Shown in pieces: positions 8,656 to 15,995 of a DNA stretch of 34,006 nucleotides. A program made the position numbers and the translations under genes. Origin of the DNA: Saccharicrinis sp. (GTDB taxonomy: Bacteria > Bacteroidota > Bacteroidia > Bacteroidales > Marinilabiliaceae); the NCBI GenBank assembly GCA_024635555.1, contig JAGXIO010000247.1:1-34006 (forward strand), given 5' to 3'. The notes beneath the pieces are model-generated. The model made no database searches. It was given only the letters and a program-made list of their open reading frames with translations, and was not told where the DNA came from. How positions within the stretch are numbered: the first letter of the stretch is position 1; the number at the start of each line of letters is the position of its first letter.

Positions 8656-9075
8656 GTGATAAAAATAACAAACATAACTAAAGTCAAAGTTCGTTTTAGC
8701 GAAGTTGATTCCATGCAAATTGTTTGGCATGGTAACTATGCTAAATTTTTAGAAGATGGGAGAGAGGCTTTCGGAGAAGAGTTTGGCCTGGGTTACTATA
8801 ATGTTTATGAACAAGGTTTTATGACGCCTATCGTAAAGTTGGATATCGATTTTAAACGACAGGTTAAATATGGCGACGAGGTTGAAGTAAAAACTATATT
8901 TGAAAATGTGGATGCAGCTAAAATATGGTTTAAATACGTTTTATCACGCGTGTCCGACGGTGCTATTGTGGCTAAAGGACAAACCATTCAGGTTTTTTTA
9001 GATAAAGAGGGCGAGTTGCAAATTACCAATCCGGAATTTTATAAAAACTGGAAAGTGAAAAATGGTTTACTATAA
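8656..9075 (+). CDS. acyl-CoA/ACP thioesterase (4HBT / YbgC family)
   Basis: A 139-residue hot-dog thioesterase. The signature block FSEVDSMQIVWHGNYAKFLE matches the 4-hydroxybenzoyl-CoA thioesterase family, with Asp18 in the place of the catalytic aspartate. It probably hydrolyses an aryl or polyenoyl thioester, either releasing product or clearing stalled chains. The start is a GTG at 8656: the in-frame upstream stop at 8638-8640 and the absence of any ATG before the active-site block leave no better choice. The stop codon abuts the ATG of the next ketosynthase gene (9075/9076), implying coupled translation. Confidence 0.86.
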   Translation: MIKITNITKVKVRFSEVDSMQIVWHGNYAKFLEDGREAFGEEFGLGYYNVYEQGFMTPIVKLDIDFKRQVKYGDEVEVKTIFENVDAAKIWFKYVLSRVSDGAIVAKGQTIQVFLDKEGELQITNPEFYKNWKVKNGLL

Positions 9076-10191
9076 ATGATTATTGGAGCTCATAATATAA
9101 TTTCGCCACTTGGTTTTACAAGTGAGGCCAACTTTGAAAAGGTAATTCGAGGAGAAGGAGGTATTGCTATGCAGACTGGCACAGATTTATCGGATACGGA
9201 TTTTCCGGCATCAGTGATAAACGAAAGTGAGCTGGAAGTTCATCTTGCGGAGTTCCTGGAATTAAAAGCATATACAAAACTGGAGCAGTTATCCATTTTA
9301 TCCTTAAAGCAGATTATCGCAGGAGTTGATGTGACCAGCCCAAAAACAGGGTTTATCCTAAGCACCACCAAAGGAAATATAGATTTGCTTAAAGCAGATA
9401 ATCTAAATCCAAATGCATTATTAGCTACCACAGCGCAAAAAATTGCGGATTATTTTGGATTTGCGAGTACGCCACATGTTATTTCAAATGCTTGTATTTC
9501 GGGTTTGGTAGCTTTTATTGTTGCCAAGCGTTTTATCCAATCTGGGATTTACGATAATGTGGTAATACTTGGGGTGGATGTGCTGTCAAAATTCATTGTT
9601 TCTGGTTTTCAGTCTTTTCATTCATTGAGTTCGGAGACTTGCAAGCCTTTTGATGCAAACCGCGATGGTCTATCATTGGGTGAAGGTGCCGCATCGGTTA
9701 TTATACATGGCAAGCAAAAAACAGAAAACACGCCTTATGTCGAATTAGTAAATGGTGCTATAGCCAATGATGCCAATCATATTTCAGGTCCTTCGCGTAC
9801 AGGTGAAGGCTTGTTCAGAGCGATAAAACAAACACTCAGAGATGGAGACAAGGTGGATGTTATTTCAGCACATGGTACCGCTACCCCTTACAACGACGAC
9901 ATGGAATCAGAAGCCATTAGTCGGGCAGGGTTCTCAGTAGTGCCGGTAAGTGGTTTAAAAGGTTACTTTGGCCACACCTTGGGTGCTGCCGGAATAATAG
10001 AGTCCATTATCTCCATAATGGCTTTGGAGCGCAATGTGATTATAGGAACAAAAGGTTTAAAACAACAAGGAGTGGTTGCTCCCATTAAAGTAGTTAAAGA
10101 AAATGAGTATGCTCCAACCAAGGGCTTATTAAAACTAATGTCGGGTTTTGGTGGTTGCAATGCCGCTGTTTACTTCAAAAAACATGAGTAG
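9076..10191 (+). CDS. beta-ketoacyl-ACP synthase, copy 2
   Basis: A 371-residue condensing enzyme, shorter than copies 1 and 3 but with a complete active site: Cys140 in SNACISG, His266 in SAHGTATP and His300 in GYFGHTLGAAG, followed by a GFGGCNAA block. Residues around PFDANRDGLSLGEGAA are typical of FabF-like enzymes. The N-terminal MIIGAHNIISPLG is abbreviated relative to canonical enzymes. It overlaps the next gene, a half-ketosynthase lacking catalytic residues, by eight bases, which suggests that the two are made together and possibly act as a pair. The specific condensation step is unknown. Confidence 0.88.
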   Translation: MIIGAHNIISPLGFTSEANFEKVIRGEGGIAMQTGTDLSDTDFPASVINESELEVHLAEFLELKAYTKLEQLSILSLKQIIAGVDVTSPKTGFILSTTKGNIDLLKADNLNPNALLATTAQKIADYFGFASTPHVISNACISGLVAFIVAKRFIQSGIYDNVVILGVDVLSKFIVSGFQSFHSLSSETCKPFDANRDGLSLGEGAASVIIHGKQKTENTPYVELVNGAIANDANHISGPSRTGEGLFRAIKQTLRDGDKVDVISAHGTATPYNDDMESEAISRAGFSVVPVSGLKGYFGHTLGAAGIIESIISIMALERNVIIGTKGLKQQGVVAPIKVVKENEYAPTKGLLKLMSGFGGCNAAVYFKKHE

Positions 10192-10735
10192 AGTTATTAA
10201 AGAATTAAGCATACAGTCGGAAACCGTAATTCTCGATGGGAAAATCATTTTTTCAAGCGAAGAAAAAGAGCTTGGTGGTTTCCTGAAAGATTTGTACAAA
10301 CATACCGGTATTAATTATGGTAAGTTTTTTAAAATGGATTACTTGAGTAAACTTGGCTTTTTGTCTTCGGAGCTTTTGCTTAAGGATGTGGAGGAAATAA
10401 AACCGGAAACAGATGAAGTGGCATTGATATTTGCCAATACATCTTCCTCCTTAAATACCGACATTAAGTATCAAAAAAGTATGGAGGATATTCCCAGTCC
10501 GGCTGTTTTTGTATATACCTTGCCAAATATTGTGATTGGTGAAATCAGCATTAGAAACAAGTTTTACGGCGAGCACATTTTTTTAGTACAAGCCAAATAC
10601 GATAAAAATATTTTGCTCAAATACGCAGATAGCTTATTTGAAACCACAGCTACAAAATATGCTTTGGTAGGATGGCTAGAGCTTAGCCCAACGGAAAACT
10701 ATAATGTGCAACTAATGCTTTGTGCTAAAAAATAA
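10184..10735 (+). CDS. ketosynthase-like half-domain protein without active site
   Basis: A 183-residue protein resembling only the N-terminal half of a ketosynthase (beta-ketoacyl synthase N-terminal-like). KMDYLSKLGFLSSELLL corresponds to the region following the first helices, IFANTSSSL to the strand before the dimer interface, and SPAVFVYTLPNIVIGEIS to the stretch leading to the nucleophile elbow. Where an active enzyme has its Cys this protein runs through FLVQAKYD, and the C-terminal half with both catalytic histidines is absent. Start is the ATG at 10184, inside the end of the preceding gene. It probably works as a structural or chain-length partner of a full ketosynthase. Similar short proteins occur in aryl-polyene clusters. 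Confidence 0.75.
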   Translation: MSRVIKELSIQSETVILDGKIIFSSEEKELGGFLKDLYKHTGINYGKFFKMDYLSKLGFLSSELLLKDVEEIKPETDEVALIFANTSSSLNTDIKYQKSMEDIPSPAVFVYTLPNIVIGEISIRNKFYGEHIFLVQAKYDKNILLKYADSLFETTATKYALVGWLELSPTENYNVQLMLCAKK

Positions 10736-10750
10736 TTAAAAATACATATC

Positions 10751-11017
10751 ATGAGTACGTTAAATAAGGAGTTGAAAGAAGAGTTAAAAGCAAAGTTGAT
10801 TGAACAGTTAAATCTGGAAGATTTCGAGGTTTCGGATATCAACGATAACGATCTTTTATTTGGTGGCGAAGGATTGGCGTTAGATTCTATTGATGCTTTG
10901 GAAATTATTGTTTTGCTCGAAAAAGAGTACGGCATTAAACTGGATGATCCAAAGAAAGGGAAAGAAATTATGCAATCTATTCAAACTCTTGCTGACTTTA
11001 TTGAGCGTAAAAGGTAA
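10751..11017 (+). CDS. acyl carrier protein 2
   Basis: An 88-residue carrier protein with the attachment serine in GEGLALDSIDALE (about Ser41) followed by an acidic recognition helix (LLEKEYGI). It differs from ACP 1 in having an N-terminal LNKELKEELKAKL helix and the LALDS form of the signature seen in polyketide and aryl-polyene carriers. It closes the second gene block of the cluster; a repeat-rich spacer follows. Probably the elongation carrier for the ketosynthase pair encoded just upstream or downstream. Confidence 0.92.
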   Translation: MSTLNKELKEELKAKLIEQLNLEDFEVSDINDNDLLFGGEGLALDSIDALEIIVLLEKEYGIKLDDPKKGKEIMQSIQTLADFIERKR

Positions 11018-11253
11018 ATCTTTTGCACCTCCGCAGGAGGCTTTCTCCAGCGGCCGTAGGTTATGGCGAAGGACTCAGCGTAGGAGCTAGACGAAGGACT
11101 TTGGCAGCAAGCGAATGTGTACATTACAATTCGGTGCCGTTAGGTGCCAAATATGGGTAGAGAATTGAGAGAGGGGAGAACCCCGTCCCGTAGGGACGGA
11201 ATATGATGTAGGCCTGTCGGTTCTATCAAAATAAATCATCTATAATTTTTTTC
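11018..11253. repeat. spacer with palindromic REP-like elements
   Basis: Three hairpins stand out. CCTCC-GCA-GGAGG (11028-11040) lies directly after the ACP stop and could slow or end transcription. TCGGTGCCGTTAGGTGCC plus AAATATGGGTAG (11131-11160) and CCGTCCCGTAGGGACGG plus AATATGATGTAG (11183-11211) are two copies of one element: different stem sequences that both still pair (the first through two wobble pairs), the same GTA/GTTA loop, and the same 3' tail of form AATATGnnGTAG. CGAAGGACT also occurs twice between 11070 and 11102. The spacer is richer in G+C than the genes around it, and no gene was found. Confidence 0.65.
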
Positions 11254-12450
11254 ATGACAGAAAATATCGTTGTAACTGGTATAGGTGTAATCTGTTCCAT
11301 TGGCACAAATGCGCAGGAGTGCATGGAGTCCTTTAGAGCTATGCGCTCAGGTATCGGTCCAATTCAACATTTAAAAACTGTACATAAAAATGAGTTTAAA
11401 CTAGGCGAAGTTAAACGCAGTAACCTAGAGCTGATGCAAATGCTTGGTTTTAGTGGCGACAAACGTACATATAGTAGAACAACTTTACTGGCGATGGTGG
11501 CAGCTAAAGAAGCATGTGATATGGCGAATGTCGGCAAAGGAGATAAGTTGAAAATTGGTTTTGTTTCGTCAACCACCGTGGGCGGCATGGATATAACTGA
11601 GCAGAAATACTTAAAAGACAATAAAGATAATTCCTATCTGTTGTCGCATCCTTGTGGTGACTCATCGCGTCAGGTAGCTGATTATTTAGGGTTTATATCT
11701 TATTACACCACCATAAATACAGCCTGTTCATCCGGAACAAATGCTTTAATTCATGGAGTCCGTTTACTCAAACACGGTATTCTCGATAAAGTTATTGTGG
11801 GCGGTGTAGATGCGCTGACCATGTTTACCTTAAACGGTTTTAATTCGTTGATGATATTGGACAGGGATGATTGCAAACCTTTTGATGCCAATCGTAAAGG
11901 ATTAAATTTAGCAGAAGGTGCGGGTTATTTGGTTCTTGAGCGAGCTAGCGAGGCAAAAAATCCACTTTGTGAGGTAGTGGGATATGCCAATGCCAATGAT
12001 GCCTATCATCAAACAGCGTCTTCGCCCAACGGCGACGGTGCTTATAAGGCAATGATGGAAGCGTTGGAAATGAGCCAACTTAAAACTACCGATATTAATT
12101 ACATTAATGTGCATGGAACCGGCACCGGTAACAATGATGAATCCGAAGGTATGGCATTGAACCGTGTGTTTACTAAAGGTTGTGTGCCACCTTTTTCCTC
12201 CACAAAATCGTACACTGGGCATACTTTGGCAGGAGCTGCAGGAATAGAATCTGTATTTTCGGTGTTGTCCATCGTTAATGATGTTATCTACCCAAACCTA
12301 AATTTTACAACTCCAATTCAAGGTCTTGAACTTATTCCGGTTACGGAGTTGATTGAAGGTAGCGGTGTTAAAAACGTATTGTCTAATTCATTTGGTTTTG
12401 GGGGTAATAACTCAACCGTTATTTTTTCGAAGCATGAAACTTTATATTAA
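11254..12450 (+). CDS. beta-ketoacyl-ACP synthase (FabF-like), copy 3
   Basis: A 398-residue ketosynthase with the full triad: Cys158 in NTACSSGTNA, His287 in NVHGTGTGNND and His323 in SYTGHTLAGAAG, with SFGFGGNNS at the C-terminus. It starts at the ATG at 11254 with the textbook N-terminus MTENIVVTGIGVICSIG. The next gene, a chain-length-factor-like protein, overlaps it by 17 bases. This arrangement is that of the ketosynthase / chain-length-factor pair of type II polyketide synthases and of aryl-polyene systems (ApeO/ApeC in Gammaproteobacteria), so this copy is the best candidate for the main polyene-elongating enzyme. Confidence 0.92.
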   Translation: MTENIVVTGIGVICSIGTNAQECMESFRAMRSGIGPIQHLKTVHKNEFKLGEVKRSNLELMQMLGFSGDKRTYSRTTLLAMVAAKEACDMANVGKGDKLKIGFVSSTTVGGMDITEQKYLKDNKDNSYLLSHPCGDSSRQVADYLGFISYYTTINTACSSGTNALIHGVRLLKHGILDKVIVGGVDALTMFTLNGFNSLMILDRDDCKPFDANRKGLNLAEGAGYLVLERASEAKNPLCEVVGYANANDAYHQTASSPNGDGAYKAMMEALEMSQLKTTDINYINVHGTGTGNNDESEGMALNRVFTKGCVPPFSSTKSYTGHTLAGAAGIESVFSVLSIVNDVIYPNLNFTTPIQGLELIPVTELIEGSGVKNVLSNSFGFGGNNSTVIFSKHETLY

Positions 12451-13432
12451 ATCATCCGATTGTGTGAGTGCGCAGCAAAGCTTCGAGAATTCTCTTCCAA
12501 TGGAGTTTATTAGCGATACACCGGCTTTGTTTTATACCTGCATCCAACCCGAGTATAAAAAATTTATTAGTCCCAATTTATTGCGGCGTATGAGCCCCAT
12601 TATTCGCAATGGGGTAAGTTGCAGTATGTCGGTATTGAAAAAAGCAGCACTGCAACAGCCCGATGCAATAATTGTAGGAACGGCTTTAGGTTGTTTAAAA
12701 GATACCACAAGCTTTTTAACTCAGCTTATTCAGGATAACGAAAATTTACCAAACCCTACACACTTTATACAATCGACGCATAATACCATTGCCGGACAAA
12801 TTGCACTTTTACTGTCATGTTCAGCTTATAATTTTACTTTTTCGCAAAATCACAATTCCTTCGAAACCGCTTTGCTGGATGCGCAATTACTGATGTTGGA
12901 CCAAAAGGCCAATCATGTTTTGGTTGGTGGTGTTGATGAAATGAACGAGCTGAGCTATGGATTGATTAAGGAGTTGTATTGTTATAAAAACAGCAAGCCC
13001 GGCGAAGGAGCTGCATTTTTTTTGCTAAGTACCGATAAAAGCAAAGTAGAATTTAAAGGGGTTCGCATAATAAATGGTTCAACTATTGATTTTAATTTGG
13101 AGCTTGCTGGCTTTGGGATTACTTGGCAGGATGTTGATGTGCTTATTGGCGGCGATAATGACGTAAAAGACTCTGCCTATAATGATTTTGCCATGTATTT
13201 TTATAATAAACCTTACCTTTGGTATAAGCCCTTTGTAGGTGAATATGGAACAGTATCGGCACAAGCATTTTGGTTAGGAACAAAAATAATAGAGGAACAA
13301 AAAATACCTGCGTGTTGGAGCAAAAATAGCCTAATGCCAAAGGAAATAAAAAATGTGCTTATTTATAATTGCATAGGCAACGAGCATAGTTTGATGTTAC
13401 TAGGGTTAAATAGTGACTGTCCAAAAATGTAA
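12434..13432 (+). CDS. chain-length-factor-like ketosynthase homologue
   Basis: A 332-residue protein of the beta-ketoacyl synthase N-terminal-like group (Ketoacyl-synt_2 type). It keeps the thiolase-fold framework (ALFYTCIQPEY, VLVGGVDEM, GEGAAFFLLS) but has lost all three catalytic residues by my alignment. The nucleophile position in TFSQNHNSFETAL is His140, the first His motif is replaced by IGGDNDVKDS, and the GHTxGA motif reads GEYGTVSA. It is therefore expected to form an inactive subunit that pairs with ketosynthase copy 3 and sets chain length. The ATG at 12434 gives a sensible start; longer frames run back into the upstream gene. The 17-base overlap supports coupled synthesis of the two subunits. 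Confidence 0.85.
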   Translation: MKLYIKSSDCVSAQQSFENSLPMEFISDTPALFYTCIQPEYKKFISPNLLRRMSPIIRNGVSCSMSVLKKAALQQPDAIIVGTALGCLKDTTSFLTQLIQDNENLPNPTHFIQSTHNTIAGQIALLLSCSAYNFTFSQNHNSFETALLDAQLLMLDQKANHVLVGGVDEMNELSYGLIKELYCYKNSKPGEGAAFFLLSTDKSKVEFKGVRIINGSTIDFNLELAGFGITWQDVDVLIGGDNDVKDSAYNDFAMYFYNKPYLWYKPFVGEYGTVSAQAFWLGTKIIEEQKIPACWSKNSLMPKEIKNVLIYNCIGNEHSLMLLGLNSDCPKM

Positions 13433-13688
13433 CAGTTCATGTTTTGTCCCTTCAGGACATGCAGTTTTATTTTCCTGAAGGGAGTAAACTATGAATAACC
13501 GTGTGTGAAACGCACGGTAAGATGTGAAAAAGTTACGCAGCCCTGAAAGGGTTGAACTCATTTTGAGCTTCAATGCGTTCGCATACAGCTTTAGTGGTTG
13601 CGAAGTGTAGGCGAATGGCGACCGAAGGGGAATTACGAAGGTGTGTTAAGGAAATGGAGAGTTTTTTTAGATGTGTTAAATCGTTAAT
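13433..13688. repeat. hairpin-rich spacer between biosynthesis and transport blocks
   Basis: Several inverted repeats lie in a row. CCCTTCAGG (13448-13456) pairs perfectly with CCTGAAGGG (13474-13482) across a 17-base loop. ACCGTGTG (13498-13505) pairs with CGCACGGT (13511-13518) with one wobble. CCCT-GAA-AGGG sits at 13541-13551. The first hairpin, 15 bases after the stop of the chain-length factor, could act as a terminator, though it lacks a clear T-run. The rest resembles the short palindromic repeats common between Bacteroidota genes. No coding frame was found. Confidence 0.6.
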
Positions 13689-14417
13689 ATGAAATTTTAT
13701 TTGCTGTTATTCCTATTTTTAATACTAATGATAGCTGTGTATTTTACAGGTATATCTCCTATATGGTATGTGGTAAATCTATTTTTATTTGTTGGAGTAG
13801 TGGTTGCGGGGGTAACAACCATAAAGTTTAATTTATTTTTAACGGCACAATCCAGCATAAAGAATACAAATAACGAAGTAGCTTTAACATTTGATGATGG
13901 TCCCGATACTGAATTGACGCCACAAGTGTTAGATTTGCTTAGAGAATACAATGCAAAGGCAACTTTTTTTTGTATCGGAAGTAAATTAAAAGACAATGAA
14001 GCCAATGTAAAGCGCATAGTTGCCGAAGGACATGCTATCGGTAATCACACCTATGAGCATTCCAATACATTTCCGATTTGGTCAGTAAAAAAAATGATGC
14101 TATCTATTCAAAAAACAGATATGTTGATAAAAGATATCACAGGGCTAGATTGTGTGTTGTTTCGTCCTCCTTTTGGTGTTACCAACAACTTAATAGCATC
14201 TGCTGTTAAACAACTGGGAAAAGTTGCCATTGGTTGGAACCTCCGGACCATGGATACGTACAAGAGTTCTGACAAAGTAATTGCAACAATTAAAAAGAAG
14301 TTATTGCCTGGTGATATTGTGTTATTTCACGATACCAATCCAAACATTTTAGTAGAACTAAAGGAAACATTGGAATACTGTAAGATTAAAAAAATGAATC
14401 CTATAGCTCTTGTTTAA
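13689..14417 (+). CDS. membrane-anchored polysaccharide deacetylase (NodB domain)
   Basis: A 242-residue protein with two hydrophobic segments at the N-terminus (about 3-20 and 25-43) and a NodB homology domain facing, presumably, the periplasm. Catalytic motifs are present: TFDDGPD (Asp69-Asp70), the metal-binding HTYEH (His120, His124), RPPFG (about 157-161) and LFHDT near the end. It should remove acyl groups, classically N-acetyl, from a sugar polymer or glycolipid. Genes of this kind recur in flexirubin and aryl-polyene clusters, but the substrate is unknown; preparing a glycolipid acceptor is one possibility. The stop at 14417 lies 10 bases before the ATG of the LolA-like gene. Confidence 0.87.
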   Translation: MKFYLLLFLFLILMIAVYFTGISPIWYVVNLFLFVGVVVAGVTTIKFNLFLTAQSSIKNTNNEVALTFDDGPDTELTPQVLDLLREYNAKATFFCIGSKLKDNEANVKRIVAEGHAIGNHTYEHSNTFPIWSVKKMMLSIQKTDMLIKDITGLDCVLFRPPFGVTNNLIASAVKQLGKVAIGWNLRTMDTYKSSDKVIATIKKKLLPGDIVLFHDTNPNILVELKETLEYCKIKKMNPIALV

Positions 14418-14427
14418 AAATTTGAAT

Positions 14428-15060
14428 ATGAGAAAGATAATTGTTTGTGGACTGTTGTTTACTTTGTTTTCTTACCCCGTATTTGCTCAGTCGAATCAGC
14501 AACCTATTAGCGTTGAGGAGTTGCAACAGCAGATGGTGGCAAAAACGGCCGACGTAAATACCATCAGTTGCGACTTTGTTCAGAATAAGCACATGGAGTA
14601 TTTAGATGCTGTAATCGAATCGAAGGGGAAGTTGTTCTTCGACAAAAAAAATCGATTGCGCTGGGAATACTTCGAACCATTCCGCTACTTAATTCTCATT
14701 AATAAGGGCAAATTCGCCATAAATACGGATGGACAAACTAGCGAATTTGATATCGAATCGAATAAAGTATTTTCGCAAGTGAGCGAGTTAATCATCAGCT
14801 CGGTCAACGGCAGTATATTTACCGATCCAAAATTTAATGTGCAAGCTTTTATAAAAGGCAACGAATATGTAATACTGATGGAGCCCAAAGCAAAAGAGCT
14901 AAAAGATGTAATCAGTAAAATAAAAATGAATGTTGATACCAAAGATTTCTCGGTGAATAAGGTTATCATGTACGAAAAGCAAGATAACTACACCGAAATA
15001 ATATTTATAAACAAAAAATTCAATGCGGTATTGCCTGATAGCATTTTTACTGGCAAGTAG
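14428..15060 (+). CDS. LolA-like periplasmic lipid/lipoprotein carrier
   Basis: A 210-residue secreted protein with a clear signal peptide (MRKIIVCGLLFTLFSYPVFA, cut before Gln21). The mature part has the LolA outline: ISCDFVQNKHMEYLDAVIES, GKLFFDKKNRLRWEY and a later hydrophobic beta-strand region. LolA shuttles lipoproteins across the periplasm, and paralogues in pigment and hopanoid clusters are thought to carry lipids. Here it probably ferries the polyene-bearing lipid from the exporter at 17164 to the outer membrane. A TTG at 14410 would extend the frame, but the ATG at 14428 fits the signal peptide. It overlaps the following lipoprotein gene by 38 bases. Confidence 0.85.
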   Translation: MRKIIVCGLLFTLFSYPVFAQSNQQPISVEELQQQMVAKTADVNTISCDFVQNKHMEYLDAVIESKGKLFFDKKNRLRWEYFEPFRYLILINKGKFAINTDGQTSEFDIESNKVFSQVSELIISSVNGSIFTDPKFNVQAFIKGNEYVILMEPKAKELKDVISKIKMNVDTKDFSVNKVIMYEKQDNYTEIIFINKKFNAVLPDSIFTGK

Positions 15061-15610
15061 TATTTTGCTCAGTTCTTGCTCAACATCAAAACAACTAAGC
15101 AACCAAAGCAACGCAATTGCCAGTCCTTTGGCTGGTTTGAGTAAAACCGCACTGTATAAGGTCAACATCAAAGTGTATGGTGATTTTTTTTCGGGTCTGG
15201 TGCTTTTTAAATACAATGCAGATAAACACGATTATAATATTGTTTTTTTAACTGAGGTTGGCCTTACTTTATGCGAGTTTTATTGGGTAAATAATTCTAT
15301 TGAAGTTCGAAATGCCAGTAGTTTATTTCAAAGTAAGATGGCCCAAAAAACCATAGCACAGGATTTTGGTCTTTTACTCAACCATCCGGAAGTGCGCAAG
15401 CAACTTTCTGAATTAGAGTATAAAAACAACGACAATGTTAGATATACCGTTAACGACCAAATGAAACCGCTGAAAATAAAAAAGAAGCAATTGATAAATG
15501 GGGTAGTGGTTAACTTACCTAGTTACAAAAACGGTGTGCCGGAGCATATAGAGTTTAAGCATCGAGGAATTAAATTTAGTATGTCACTAAGTCTTTTAAA
15601 GCAAAATTAA
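15023..15610 (+). CDS. outer-membrane lipoprotein, LolB/DUF3261-like
   Basis: A 195-residue lipoprotein: MRYCLIAFLLASSILLSSC ends in the lipobox LSSC, with Cys19 as the acylated residue. The mature protein has strands such as LYKVNIKVYGDFFSGLVLFKY, reminiscent of LolB-like and DUF3261 proteins that accompany aryl-polyene clusters. The domain name is by resemblance and context, not by a firm motif. Its start lies 38 bases inside the LolA-like gene in another frame, an unusually long overlap that points to tightly coupled expression. Expected role: outer-membrane acceptor for cargo brought by the LolA-like protein. The dehydratase gene follows after two bases. Confidence 0.72.
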   Translation: MRYCLIAFLLASSILLSSCSTSKQLSNQSNAIASPLAGLSKTALYKVNIKVYGDFFSGLVLFKYNADKHDYNIVFLTEVGLTLCEFYWVNNSIEVRNASSLFQSKMAQKTIAQDFGLLLNHPEVRKQLSELEYKNNDNVRYTVNDQMKPLKIKKKQLINGVVVNLPSYKNGVPEHIEFKHRGIKFSMSLSLLKQN

Positions 15611-15612
15611 AT

Positions 15613-15981
15613 ATGTTATTAAACGATTTCTTCACGTATCAAATTGTTGAAAAAAGTGATGATAAAACCATTGCTAGCATAGAATTCAACAAAGAGCATG
15701 ATATTTACAAAGGTCATTTTCCCGGTTTGCCTATTACGCCCGGCGTATGTCAGGTGCAAATGGTACAGGAAATACTGAGTGATAGCCTAGCAAAAAAATA
15801 TCATTTGAAAAGTGCGCGAGATATTAAATTCCTTAATTTTATCGACCCTGCTAAAGTGGATTCTTTACAGTTGGAATTGAGTTTATCTTCAATTAACGAC
15901 AGTACTATAGCCGTTAATGTGCTCCTTTTAAAAAATGAGATTAACTATTTAAAAATGAGGTCTGTTTTTGCAACAGAATAA
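15613..15981 (+). CDS. hot-dog dehydratase, ApeI-like
   Basis: A 122-residue hot-dog protein of the FabZ/FabA-related group. The catalytic loop is intact: YKGHFPGLPITPGV holds His35 where FabZ has its active His. The partner acidic residue, 14 positions further in FabZ, is Gln49 here (VCQVQMVQE). It thus keeps the His but lacks the Glu, the reverse of the protein at 7512. Together they would make one full dyad. It is likely part of the polyene dehydration step and is set among transport genes, as ApeI is in aryl-polyene clusters. Start ATG at 15613. Confidence 0.83.
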   Translation: MLLNDFFTYQIVEKSDDKTIASIEFNKEHDIYKGHFPGLPITPGVCQVQMVQEILSDSLAKKYHLKSARDIKFLNFIDPAKVDSLQLELSLSSINDSTIAVNVLLLKNEINYLKMRSVFATE

Positions 15982-15995
15982 AGTTTGAGGTGACA

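Noticed and set aside
13498-13551. Resemblance of the hairpin row to a group II intron domain or riboswitch.
   Set aside because: No conserved domain V core, splice boundaries, reverse transcriptase gene or known riboswitch consensus could be recognised.
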